From UBA965 sp046303375 (GTDB lineage: Bacteria; Chloroflexota; Chloroflexia; Chloroflexales; Roseiflexaceae): a DNA stretch of 10,616 nt. A model generated the notes under the pieces. The model made no database searches. It had not been told where the DNA came from and saw nothing but the letters and a program-made list of their open reading frames with translations. The stretch spans positions 1 through 10,616 of the forward strand of contig JBKCGB010000038.1 of assembly GCA_046303375.1 (NCBI GenBank). Direction: 5' to 3'. Made by a program: the position numbers and the translations under genes. Positions 1 to 5,638 of the stretch are shown here, piece after piece; position 1 is the stretch's first letter, and every line of letters begins with the position of its first letter.

Positions 1-134
1 CTAAAGCGCACAACACGTTTGCTCAACCCAACCTCGTTGCAAGTACACCACTGACGGGTATCAAGTCGCAAAAAGGCAAAATTACAGTAACGGTACCACC
101 ATTATCAACGAGTGCAATCGATTTGCGTGTGTAG
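1..134 (+). CDS. C-terminal end of a probable GH51 alpha-L-arabinofuranosidase (5' end outside window)
   Basis: An open frame enters from the left edge (first full codon at 3) and ends at TAG 132-134, leaving 43 residues. The tail reads NTFAQPNLVAS, about 20 residues, then KITVTVPPLSTSAIDLRV. The NTF-x2-P-x2-V element followed by a strand and a PPxS-x3-I-x-L ending is what I recall of the C-terminal beta-sandwich of GH51 alpha-L-arabinofuranosidases, which release arabinose from arabinan and arabinoxylan. The catalytic TIM barrel lies outside the window, so the family call rests on the tail alone. Another glycoside hydrolase with the same type of C-terminal all-beta domain is possible. No terminator with a T tract follows. 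The only structure downstream is the inverted repeat at 149-181. Confidence 0.6.
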   Translation, partial: KAHNTFAQPNLVASTPLTGIKSQKGKITVTVPPLSTSAIDLRV

Positions 135-148
135 TTCTTGATGTGACA

Positions 149-181
149 CCCATGCATGGAAACGAGTATTCCATGCATGGG
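149..181. repeat. 13-bp perfect inverted repeat overlapping the ribosome binding site of the next gene
   Basis: Left arm CCCATGCATGGAA (149-161) and right arm TTCCATGCATGGG (169-181) are separated by 7 nt. Each arm holds the 10-bp self-palindrome CCATGCATGG (150-159 and 171-180), so two identical palindromic boxes lie 21 bp apart centre to centre, about two helical turns. The right arm runs into the GGGGAG ribosome binding site of the gene starting at 193. As RNA, the hairpin would bury the 5' part of that site; as DNA, the two boxes look like a dimeric-regulator operator. There is no T tract on the + strand, so it is unlikely to be an intrinsic terminator of the upstream gene. Confidence 0.6.
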
Positions 182-192
182 GGGAGTATGCT

Positions 193-1026
193 ATGCCTCG
201 ATTTTATTTTCGCTGGCACAACATTAGTCCGGACTTGCTTGAAATAATTGCTGGCTGTGCCAATATTCACCCACCTACCACAGATGCGCTAATGGCGGCA
301 CTCGGCCCAGTGCCTGCGCTTGATTTTGTGGAGCGACATTGTACATGTTTTGTGAATTACTGGCTGCACAGTGAGCCTGATGATGCGGCAAAGTTTGCCC
401 AACAACTCCGCGCAAATGCGCTTGGTGATCATACAATCGTCGACCCAAATCAATACATCATAAGCTGTCAACCTGACCCCTTGTTTGTCCAGTTACTCCA
501 TCAGGCATTTGTAACTAAAGGACAGCAGCGTTACGACGCCGTAAAGCTACAGGTATCTCCAGCATCTGCTCATTCTGCGCAGAGCGACGCTGAAGCACTC
601 GCATACATGTATGCGCTGGTGCATGATGCATTGCGTCATGCTATACACAACACTCAACTTGTCATAACAAAAGATGGTACATTTACGGTGAGCGCTGGGA
701 GCTGTGTCGTGCATATCAATCTGCAGGTCACCCCCAGAGTGGTACGTATCCATGCTGCACTGGTGGTAGGAGTATGTGCGTCACCCGCACTCTTTGAATC
801 ACTCAATTCCATCAACTGTGAGCTCCCAATGGGTCGCATGTTTTTCCAAGATGGGGCCATCTATATTGAGTCAAGTCTGTTTGAGTCTGCACTCACCGAA
901 AAATCACTTATTTCTGTGGTCAGTCAAATCGCCTACCTTGCAGATTTGCATGACGACCGGTTGCAGCATGCATTTGGAGGGAAACTTATCCGTGAAATCC
1001 CCCCGCACGACCAAATCGACGCCTAG
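193..1026 (+). CDS. Hypothetical protein with YbjN / type III secretion chaperone-like C-terminal domain
   Basis: A 277-aa soluble protein with no signal peptide or membrane segment. I do not recognise residues 1-120. Residues about 130-265 show the helix-strands-helix-strands-helix order of the CesT/YbjN chaperone-like fold: a helix around 133-152, strands around 155-193, the helix ALFESLNSINCELP (199-212), the hairpin GRMFFQDGAIYIESSLF (214-230) and a long helix to 258 ending in DLHDDRLQHAFGG. That last stretch resembles the 'TY-Chap'/YbjN-type domains known from Actinobacteria and Chloroflexota, thought to bind peptides or partner proteins; this is recollection of the family, not a search result. 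The ATG at 193 has GGGGAG (181-186) upstream. The gene overlaps the downstream HtrA-like protease by 35 nt, which suggests translational coupling and a possible substrate- or partner-binding role for that protease (inference). Confidence 0.72.
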   Translation: MPRFYFRWHNISPDLLEIIAGCANIHPPTTDALMAALGPVPALDFVERHCTCFVNYWLHSEPDDAAKFAQQLRANALGDHTIVDPNQYIISCQPDPLFVQLLHQAFVTKGQQRYDAVKLQVSPASAHSAQSDAEALAYMYALVHDALRHAIHNTQLVITKDGTFTVSAGSCVVHINLQVTPRVVRIHAALVVGVCASPALFESLNSINCELPMGRMFFQDGAIYIESSLFESALTEKSLISVVSQIAYLADLHDDRLQHAFGGKLIREIPPHDQIDA

Positions 1027-1921
1027 TGTATTGCGTCAGTTTAATCACGAACTTGTCTCCCTCGTCCAACGTGTGCGCCAGAGTGTGGTCACGATTTCTG
1101 GTTACTCACTCAATTTCGCCACGCAGTCGTATGGATCTGGCTGGTTTTATGATCGTACCGGCTACATCGTAACCAATCACCATGTAATTGCATCAATCGC
1201 ACGCAAACCTGAAATCACCATCAGTGGCAGCAAAGCACAAGATGCTGAAATCATTGGGAGCGACGAGGATACTGACCTAGCCGTGATTCGTCCCGTCAAT
1301 TACTCCAACAAGGAGTTTATGCCGTTGCTCATCCGCCCCACCCCTGCTCAAGTCGGCGAATTGTGTCTCACCATGGGGTCACCACTTAAGTACAACGATT
1401 CAGTGAACATGGGAATTGTGAGTGGGATTGCCCGGCAACTGGTGCGTGAGGCTGGCAAAAGCGAAGAAATAATCCAGGTCGATGCGGCAATTAATCCGGG
1501 CAACTCGGGTGGTGCGCTCGTCGATATCGACGGTGCGGTACTCGGGGTAGTAGTGGCCAAAGATGCACAGGCAGAAAACATCAATTTTGCGATTCCGAGT
1601 GAAATCGTTGGTGACATTGTTCCCGAACTGATTCAGTACGGGTCAGTGATGCGCGGTACCATGGGAATTCGTATCGGTGCTGAATGGGCCAGAGATGGCA
1701 GCGATCGACAAGTAATCACGGTACAATCCATTCGGAGCACGCCGTCACCATTTGTAGTCGGTGATATTATTGTCGCCATCAATGGCGCGCCCATTGAACG
1801 ACGCTACGATGTGCGCCGGCTACTCAATCGACACGCCATTGGTACTGATTTTGTGGTAGAAATCATGCGCAATAACACCCCACGCACCTTATCCGTGCCT
1901 GTCACTTTGCGCACGCCTTAG
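992..1921 (+). CDS. HtrA/DegP-like serine protease with one PDZ domain, apparently cytoplasmic
   Basis: A trypsin-like S1C protease of 309 aa. The frame is open far upstream, but GTG 992 has GGAGGG (976-981) ten bases before it, and the upstream extension is out of family, so 992 is chosen. The catalytic triad is visible: His64 in VTNHHVI, Asp95 in DTDLAVI and Ser172 in NPGNSGG. The protease domain spans about residues 20-205 and a single PDZ domain about 215-305, including the FVVGDIIVAINGAPI signature. HtrA proteins degrade or refold damaged proteins and are usually exported. Here the N-terminus (MKSPRTTKSTPSVLRQF) carries neither a signal peptide nor a membrane anchor, so a cytoplasmic location is inferred. 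The gene overlaps the preceding one by 35 nt. Its TAG stop overlaps the stop of the convergent oxygenase gene. ATG 968 is an alternative start but has no good ribosome binding site. Confidence 0.9.
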   Translation: MKSPRTTKSTPSVLRQFNHELVSLVQRVRQSVVTISGYSLNFATQSYGSGWFYDRTGYIVTNHHVIASIARKPEITISGSKAQDAEIIGSDEDTDLAVIRPVNYSNKEFMPLLIRPTPAQVGELCLTMGSPLKYNDSVNMGIVSGIARQLVREAGKSEEIIQVDAAINPGNSGGALVDIDGAVLGVVVAKDAQAENINFAIPSEIVGDIVPELIQYGSVMRGTMGIRIGAEWARDGSDRQVITVQSIRSTPSPFVVGDIIVAINGAPIERRYDVRRLLNRHAIGTDFVVEIMRNNTPRTLSVPVTLRTP

Positions 1922-3009
1922 TGCATGGGGGTGCCGAGATGCTCACAAATCAGTCCGTGGAAATGGTGTACGCCGTTTTCACGGGCAACTGAAAAGCGCC
2001 CAGTGTTATATGAACGTGACTGTAGCCGCCGCTGCACCGTTTCGCAGATGTCGATATCTTCGCGTTGCACAAGATCACTAAATGCAAATGATTTGGCAAA
2101 GTCCTCAGCAACACCAGGATGGTTGACATCTTTGAGATACCACTCAAATATCGTCAGCGTACGATTGTGACTCAACGGCAGAATCACATTAGTTTGCACG
2201 TTGTCTGGATAGATGTTGAGCATCAGATTGGGGAATAACCAATAGTAGAGCGCTTGCGGCGCTGCACCGTGTTCGAGATTGCGCCGATACAACGAATCAT
2301 CCTTGGCGCGGATAGGGGCGTTTTGCCGTGAAAAGTAGCGTGCCGGAATGACTTCGTATTGGTTATAATCAATTTCTTTGAACAACCCTGGATGCGCAAT
2401 TGGGATATGGTACCCTTCAAGGTAATTATCCACATATACTTTCCAGTTGCACTCGATTTCATAATCGACACGTTTATAGAATCCCATTGATTCAATCTGC
2501 ATGTGTGCCGTTTCAGGTATCATGGTGCCGAGCACTGTGTGCAGATCTGGCGTTTGTTCATCAAGACATACAAAAATGAATGGTCCCCAGGTGTCGACAC
2601 GTACCGGTTTGAGGTGAAAATCATCGCGATTGAAGCATTCCACACCATCAAATTCAGGTGTGTTCATCAGCTTCCCATCAAGCCCATACGTCCAACCATG
2701 ATAGGTGCACTGGAGTGTTTTGCGATGCCCTGGCCCATGTGCCACTGCCCCAGCCCGATGACGACACACATTGTAAAATGCGTGGATTTTGTGGGCACTG
2801 TCTTTAGTAATGACGAGTGGTTCGTCGACGACTTGACAGGTAAAATGATCACCTGGGCGCTGGAGTTGCTCTAGCCGCCCTACCAGTTGCCAGGTACGTG
2901 CAAAAATCTGCTCTTTTTCAAGCGTCAACATGGCAGGATCGGTATACCAATCAGCGGGAATAGTCGTTGCTCGCGCTAAATCACGTTCATAAATAAAAGG
3001 TGATGGCAT
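1918..3009 (-). CDS. Rieske non-heme iron oxygenase, alpha subunit (GbcA/CntA-like)
   Basis: A complete 363-aa Rieske oxygenase. The [2Fe-2S] ligands are Cys82/His84 (CRH) and Cys101/His104 (CTYHGW). The mononuclear iron site is NWKVYVDNYLEGYHIPIAH with His201 and His206, and the third ligand is probably Asp318 in QREDIDICETVQ. The position three residues before the first His is Glu198 (LEGYH). That resembles quaternary-ammonium oxygenases such as glycine-betaine GbcA and carnitine CntA rather than aromatic-ring dioxygenases, which have Asp there. The C-terminal GRFS...GVHHFH segment also fits the GbcA/choline monooxygenase group. The enzyme would demethylate or hydroxylate its substrate with O2 and electrons from a reductase; no reductase or ferredoxin gene lies nearby, so the substrate stays open. 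The gene starts 5 nt after the FKBP stop, with AAGGA (complement of 3018-3022) as ribosome binding site inside the FKBP end, so the two are surely co-transcribed. Confidence 0.9.
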   Translation of the reverse strand: MPSPFIYERDLARATTIPADWYTDPAMLTLEKEQIFARTWQLVGRLEQLQRPGDHFTCQVVDEPLVITKDSAHKIHAFYNVCRHRAGAVAHGPGHRKTLQCTYHGWTYGLDGKLMNTPEFDGVECFNRDDFHLKPVRVDTWGPFIFVCLDEQTPDLHTVLGTMIPETAHMQIESMGFYKRVDYEIECNWKVYVDNYLEGYHIPIAHPGLFKEIDYNQYEVIPARYFSRQNAPIRAKDDSLYRRNLEHGAAPQALYYWLFPNLMLNIYPDNVQTNVILPLSHNRTLTIFEWYLKDVNHPGVAEDFAKSFAFSDLVQREDIDICETVQRRLQSRSYNTGRFSVARENGVHHFHGLICEHLGTPMH

Positions 3010-3014
3010 GGCAG

Positions 3015-3365
3015 TTATCCTTGTACGCTGATGAGTTCCACGTCAAATATTAGCGTTGCTTTGGGAGGAATAACACCTGGGTACCCACGTTCACCGTATG
3101 CGAGATGATAGGGAATGGTCAACAAACGACGGCCACCGACGTGCATTGACATGACACCATCATCCCATCCTTTGATAACCTGACCGACACCGATTACAAA
3201 GGTGAATGGCTCGTTGCGGTCACGTGAACTATCAAACTTGACCCCGTTGGTGAGTGTGCCAGTGTAGTGCACTGTGACTTGTTTGCCGCTGACTGGTGCG
3301 GCGCCTGTACCGACGACTTCGTCTTTGTACTGTAGCCCAGATGGCAAAGTGATGGTATCTGACAT
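3015..3365 (-). CDS. FKBP-type peptidyl-prolyl cis-trans isomerase
   Basis: A single-domain FKBP of 116 aa, close to the length of FKBP12, without signal peptide, so cytoplasmic. It catalyses cis-trans isomerisation of X-Pro bonds during protein folding. The FKBP core is complete: VHYTGTLTNGVKFDSS (Tyr34, Phe44, Asp45), RNEPFTFVIGVGQVIKGWDDG (Phe54, Val63, Ile64, Trp67), then LAYGERG...IPPKATLIFDVEL (Tyr90, Ile99, Phe107). The hydrophobic pocket residues of active FKBPs therefore appear present. The frame stays open to 3617, but the family starts at SDTITLPSGLQY. ATG 3365 has GGGAG (complement of 3373-3377) seven bases upstream, so that start is chosen. It is the first gene of a two-gene operon with the Rieske oxygenase. 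The pairing may simply reflect shared expression, or help with folding of a proline-rich metalloenzyme; this is speculation. Confidence 0.93.
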   Translation of the reverse strand: MSDTITLPSGLQYKDEVVGTGAAPVSGKQVTVHYTGTLTNGVKFDSSRDRNEPFTFVIGVGQVIKGWDDGVMSMHVGGRRLLTIPYHLAYGERGYPGVIPPKATLIFDVELISVQG

Positions 3366-3397
3366 GGTAATACTCCCGTATGCTGCTCCTTCCTCAC

Positions 3398-3427
3398 ATT
3401 GTACTGTATTCCGCACCCATGTGACTA
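3398..3427 (-). promoter_or_regulatory. Possible sigma70-like promoter for the FKBP-oxygenase operon
   Basis: Read on the minus strand, a TACAAT -10 box (complement of 3398-3403) matches TATAAT at 5 of 6 positions. It has a weak TAGTCA -35 box (complement of 3422-3427) at an 18-nt spacing. It lies about 33 bp upstream of the FKBP start, a sensible distance. The -35 match is poor (4 of 6), so this is only a candidate. Confidence 0.3.
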
Positions 3428-3453
3428 GAGAGACGTGTATACATTTTGTAATT

Positions 3454-3482
3454 TTCACCAGTAGAGTGAGTGATGGTATACT
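3454..3482 (+). promoter_or_regulatory. Sigma70-like promoter of the membrane glycosyltransferase gene
   Basis: TTCACC (3454-3459) and TATACT (3477-3482) are spaced by exactly 17 nt, 4 of 6 and 5 of 6 matches to the -35 and -10 consensus. The predicted transcription start near 3489 would leave a leader of about 28 nt with GAGGAG (3505-3510) as ribosome binding site. AGTGAG (3465-3470) and CTCACT (3486-3491) form an inverted repeat flanking the -10 box and could be an operator. Confidence 0.5.
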
Positions 3483-3516
3483 ATGCTCACTGTGAGACTT
3501 GCCTGAGGAGTGTTTC

Positions 3517-5397
3517 ATGATTCCCAAACGTGCCATACTCTTGGTGTTGCTTGTGTTTTTTCCACTCCAACTGTTGCGCCTTGGCAACGATGTGTTTCCC
3601 ACATGGCTAGCACTCACCGGCGTGTTGAGTGGCGTTGCGATGTACTACTTTGCGGTGCATCGTCCAATACCGTTGCTAGCTGCAGTGGCGTTTGTGGCCT
3701 ACGACTATCTCATATTTGTGAATTCTTATACCTGGCAGCCGCCGTATGCAGCTGAAATGTTTGTTGCATGGATTGCTGCGATTCTGCTGCTTATCATGAT
3801 GTACACCACTCGGAGTGATGTCGCCACACTGCTCGATGTTTCCACACGCGAAAACCGTCAGTATTATGCTGCTGTCGGTGTCATCACGCTGTTTGGAGCC
3901 ATCTTGCGTGTGTATAGTTATGCAGAAATTCCCGTGTTGAACGGTGATGAAGCGTTTATTGCCTTGTTTGGTATGACCTATTTTGATGGTTCATTCTCGA
4001 ATCCGTTCACCTCAGGGTGGCTCGAGCTCCCATCTTTGCTGATTTTTATCCCAGGTTTGTCAGTACAACTCTTTGGGCAAACCATTTTTGCGCTACGACT
4101 GCCTAATCTCATTTTAGGCATCCTTGCGATTCCCTTATGTATTTGGACTGTGCGCCCGATGCTTAGTCGCCCGTTTGCCTTGCTGGTTGGTGTGGTGATT
4201 GCGTCGCTTGGCTTGCATATTAATTTTTCACGCATCAATTACATCATCATCTTTGATATGATGTGTGCACTCGCAATCATCGGGCTCATGCTTCGCAGTG
4301 AAAAAGGTTTCTCTTCACGTGACATAATATCGCTTGGAATTATAATCGGACTCGGTCAATTTGGTTACGCAAGTGCCCGCAGTTTGGCCATCCTGCTGAC
4401 AATTTGGACAGGATTGCAGATTATTCGACTGCCAGCGCAGTGGAAAACAACGCTCTATCATCTGGTGTTGTGTGGTGCAGTCACGATAGCCGTTTCTGGT
4501 CCACTGTTGCTCCACTACTATCAGAATCCAGATAAATTCCGGGCTCCCCTGCAGCGTGCATCGTTGATTCTGCCAGATTCGCCGGACGGATCATCGGTAT
4601 TAACTCGCCAAATGGCCGAATTCAACAAGAGCGCTGAGGAGATCATCTTTGCGAACTTGCAACGCTCATTTATGGCAATAATCACTGGTCCTGTCGATGG
4701 CTGGTACCGATCCAACTTCGCCATTTTGCCCCAGATGTATGCATTCTTATTCATGATTGGGATTCTGACATCATTGTGGAATTGGCGTTCCACGCGGCAC
4801 AACATTCTGCTCATCAATATTTTCATGGTCTGTATGACTGCGTCACTATCATACCCAGTGGCTGCCGGTCACCGCATGGTCAGTATGCTCGGGAGCGTCT
4901 GTCTGCTCATAGGGCTCGGTGCACAAACGCTCGATCTCATACGACAGCGCTTCTTTACTCAGCAAATGGCGCAACGCGTGAGTATGGGTGCTCTCATCGT
5001 TGTGGTTGCAATCGGTGCAGTGCAAAGCATAAATCACTATTTTGCGACATTTATTACAATTGAAAACGGTGCTGGTGATCCGGCAATGCAGTCGTGTTCG
5101 CAGTTTGCCCGCTATGCGCAAAAATTGCCTGCTGGCACCAAAATCGATGTGTATGAGACTGATTACTTGAATCGTTCGGTTTCGGGGGTGGTGCCATTTT
5201 TGACGAGTCACATCGACTACGTGGCTGTCCCCGATGGCCAAGGACCACGTGGTGATGCGCAAGTCATTGTAATCCCTTCAGATCGCAAGGCACAGGCTAT
5301 CGTGCCAGCTGGGTATCGGGTTGTAGAAGTACGTACCAACTTCAATGAACCGTTGCTTGAATTTGCACTTGCACCTTCAATCACAATTGAACCATGA
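3517..5397 (+). CDS. Multi-spanning GT-C glycosyltransferase (PMT_2 / ArnT-like family)
   Basis: A 626-aa integral membrane protein with about a dozen hydrophobic segments, starting at residues 7-20, 29-46 and 52-68 and ending around 490-508. A soluble C-terminal domain of about 115 residues follows, probably outside the cytoplasm. In the first large loop, VLNGDEAFIALFGMTYF places Asp144-Glu145 where GT-C enzymes (GT39/GT83, protein mannosyltransferases and ArnT) carry their catalytic acidic pair. It is followed by the typical ELPSLLIF...LFGQTIFALRLPNLILG stretch. Such enzymes transfer a sugar from a lipid-phosphate carrier to a lipid, protein or cell-wall acceptor; donor and acceptor cannot be told from sequence. 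ATG 3517 follows GAGGAG (3505-3510) by six bases. A TTG at 3499 in the same frame lies upstream of that site and is rejected. The gene stands alone, divergent from the FKBP operon, and ends 18 bp before the ilv promoter without a visible terminator. Confidence 0.85.
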   Translation: MIPKRAILLVLLVFFPLQLLRLGNDVFPTWLALTGVLSGVAMYYFAVHRPIPLLAAVAFVAYDYLIFVNSYTWQPPYAAEMFVAWIAAILLLIMMYTTRSDVATLLDVSTRENRQYYAAVGVITLFGAILRVYSYAEIPVLNGDEAFIALFGMTYFDGSFSNPFTSGWLELPSLLIFIPGLSVQLFGQTIFALRLPNLILGILAIPLCIWTVRPMLSRPFALLVGVVIASLGLHINFSRINYIIIFDMMCALAIIGLMLRSEKGFSSRDIISLGIIIGLGQFGYASARSLAILLTIWTGLQIIRLPAQWKTTLYHLVLCGAVTIAVSGPLLLHYYQNPDKFRAPLQRASLILPDSPDGSSVLTRQMAEFNKSAEEIIFANLQRSFMAIITGPVDGWYRSNFAILPQMYAFLFMIGILTSLWNWRSTRHNILLINIFMVCMTASLSYPVAAGHRMVSMLGSVCLLIGLGAQTLDLIRQRFFTQQMAQRVSMGALIVVVAIGAVQSINHYFATFITIENGAGDPAMQSCSQFARYAQKLPAGTKIDVYETDYLNRSVSGVVPFLTSHIDYVAVPDGQGPRGDAQVIVIPSDRKAQAIVPAGYRVVEVRTNFNEPLLEFALAPSITIEP

Positions 5398-5415
5398 TGA
5401 GTTGGTATTTTTGAT

Positions 5416-5444
5416 TTGACAGCAGATGTGATTCACACTATAAT
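5416..5444 (+). promoter_or_regulatory. Consensus sigma70 promoter of the ilv-leu operon
   Basis: TTGACA (5416-5421) and TATAAT (5439-5444) match both housekeeping consensus hexamers at all 12 positions with an ideal 17-nt spacer. Transcription should start near 5451, giving a leader of about 190 nt before ilvB that contains the small ILV-rich reading frame and a terminator hairpin. So strong a promoter fits an operon controlled after initiation, by attenuation, rather than by an activator. Confidence 0.92.
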
Positions 5445-5472
5445 GGGAATGTTCGTTTAATTGAGGTTGTTG

Positions 5473-5547
5473 ATGAGCCGTGGTATTACCCTCATCCTAG
5501 TAGTTATTATTGTCGTCCTAATCGTACTACCGATTATGGGCACATAA
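5473..5547 (+). CDS. Ile/Leu/Val-rich leader peptide of the ilv operon attenuator (ilvL type)
   Basis: A 24-codon reading frame from ATG 5473 to TAA 5545-5547 with GAGG (5463-5466) six bases before the start, just downstream of the consensus promoter. The product begins MSRGIT, has the uninterrupted run LILVVIIVVLIVL (residues 7-19) and ends PIMGT. Fifteen of 24 residues are Ile, Leu or Val, the three end products of the operon it precedes. Three of its four Leu codons are CTA, a codon scarce in the neighbouring genes, which would sharpen sensitivity to charged tRNA-Leu. This is the hallmark of a leader peptide like enterobacterial ilvL: ribosome stalling at these codons reports Ile/Val/Leu-tRNA shortage. 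The sequence could also form a single membrane helix, so a small membrane protein is the main alternative. The position and the downstream terminator favour the leader role. Confidence 0.82.
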   Translation: MSRGITLILVVIIVVLIVLPIMGT

Positions 5548-5597
5548 CGCTATGGGGGGCGGGTCACCGCACGAGTTGTACAGTTCACCTCTCCCGT
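5488..5597 (+). promoter_or_regulatory. Attenuator switch: pause, antiterminator and terminator segments of the ilv leader
   Basis: The leader holds segments that can pair in mutually exclusive ways. Segment 2 is the G tract 5554-5564. Its part GGGGCGGGT (5556-5564) can pair with ACCTCTCCC (5587-5595), the left arm of the terminator, through 8 of 9 positions including two G-U pairs; another register gives six contiguous pairs from 5554. Segment 1, ACCCTCATCC (5488-5497) inside the leader reading frame, can pair with 5555-5564 at 8 of 10 positions and would keep segment 2 away. A local GCGG/CCGC hairpin (5559-5562 with 5567-5570) could do the same. A ribosome stalled on the Ile/Leu/Val codons would cover segment 1 and free segment 2 to form the antiterminator. 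A ribosome reaching the stop at 5545 would cover the start of segment 2 and let the terminator form. Pairings were done by eye, without energies. Confidence 0.6.
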
Positions 5598-5621
5598 AGC
5601 ACACGGGAGAGGTTTTCGTTT
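5587..5621 (+). terminator. Intrinsic terminator in the ilv leader (attenuator terminator)
   Basis: ACCTCTCCCGT (5587-5597) and ACGGGAGAGGT (5603-5613) form a perfect 11-bp GC-rich stem with a 5-nt loop, followed by TTTTCGTTT. It lies between promoter and ilvB, 39 nt after the leader peptide stop and 18 nt before the ilvB start, so it can only act as a conditional terminator for the operon. The AGGAGG ribosome binding site of ilvB follows directly and is not in the stem. Confidence 0.88.
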
Positions 5622-5638
5622 GTGTAAGAGGAGGACAT

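Noticed and set aside
149..186. Inverted repeat as intrinsic terminator of the arabinofuranosidase gene
   Set aside because: No T tract follows the right arm on the + strand; the next bases are GGGAG, the ribosome binding site of the next gene.
776..991. Upstream extension of the HtrA-like frame
   Set aside because: It overlaps the C-terminal coding part of the preceding gene, shows no family similarity, and has no ribosome binding site as good as GGAGGG before GTG 992.
3366..3617. N-terminal extension of the FKBP frame on the minus strand
   Set aside because: It would run into the glycosyltransferase gene and across its promoter. The FKBP fold starts after ATG 3365, which has a proper ribosome binding site.
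5551..5575. T-box-like sequence (GGGCGGGTCACCGC resembles GGGTGGNACCGCG) before the ilv terminator
   Set aside because: The TGGN tRNA-binding core is not intact, and the leader from the predicted start to here is only about 100 nt, filled by the small reading frame. There is no room for, or sign of, a stem I with specifier loop. Peptide attenuation explains the parts better.
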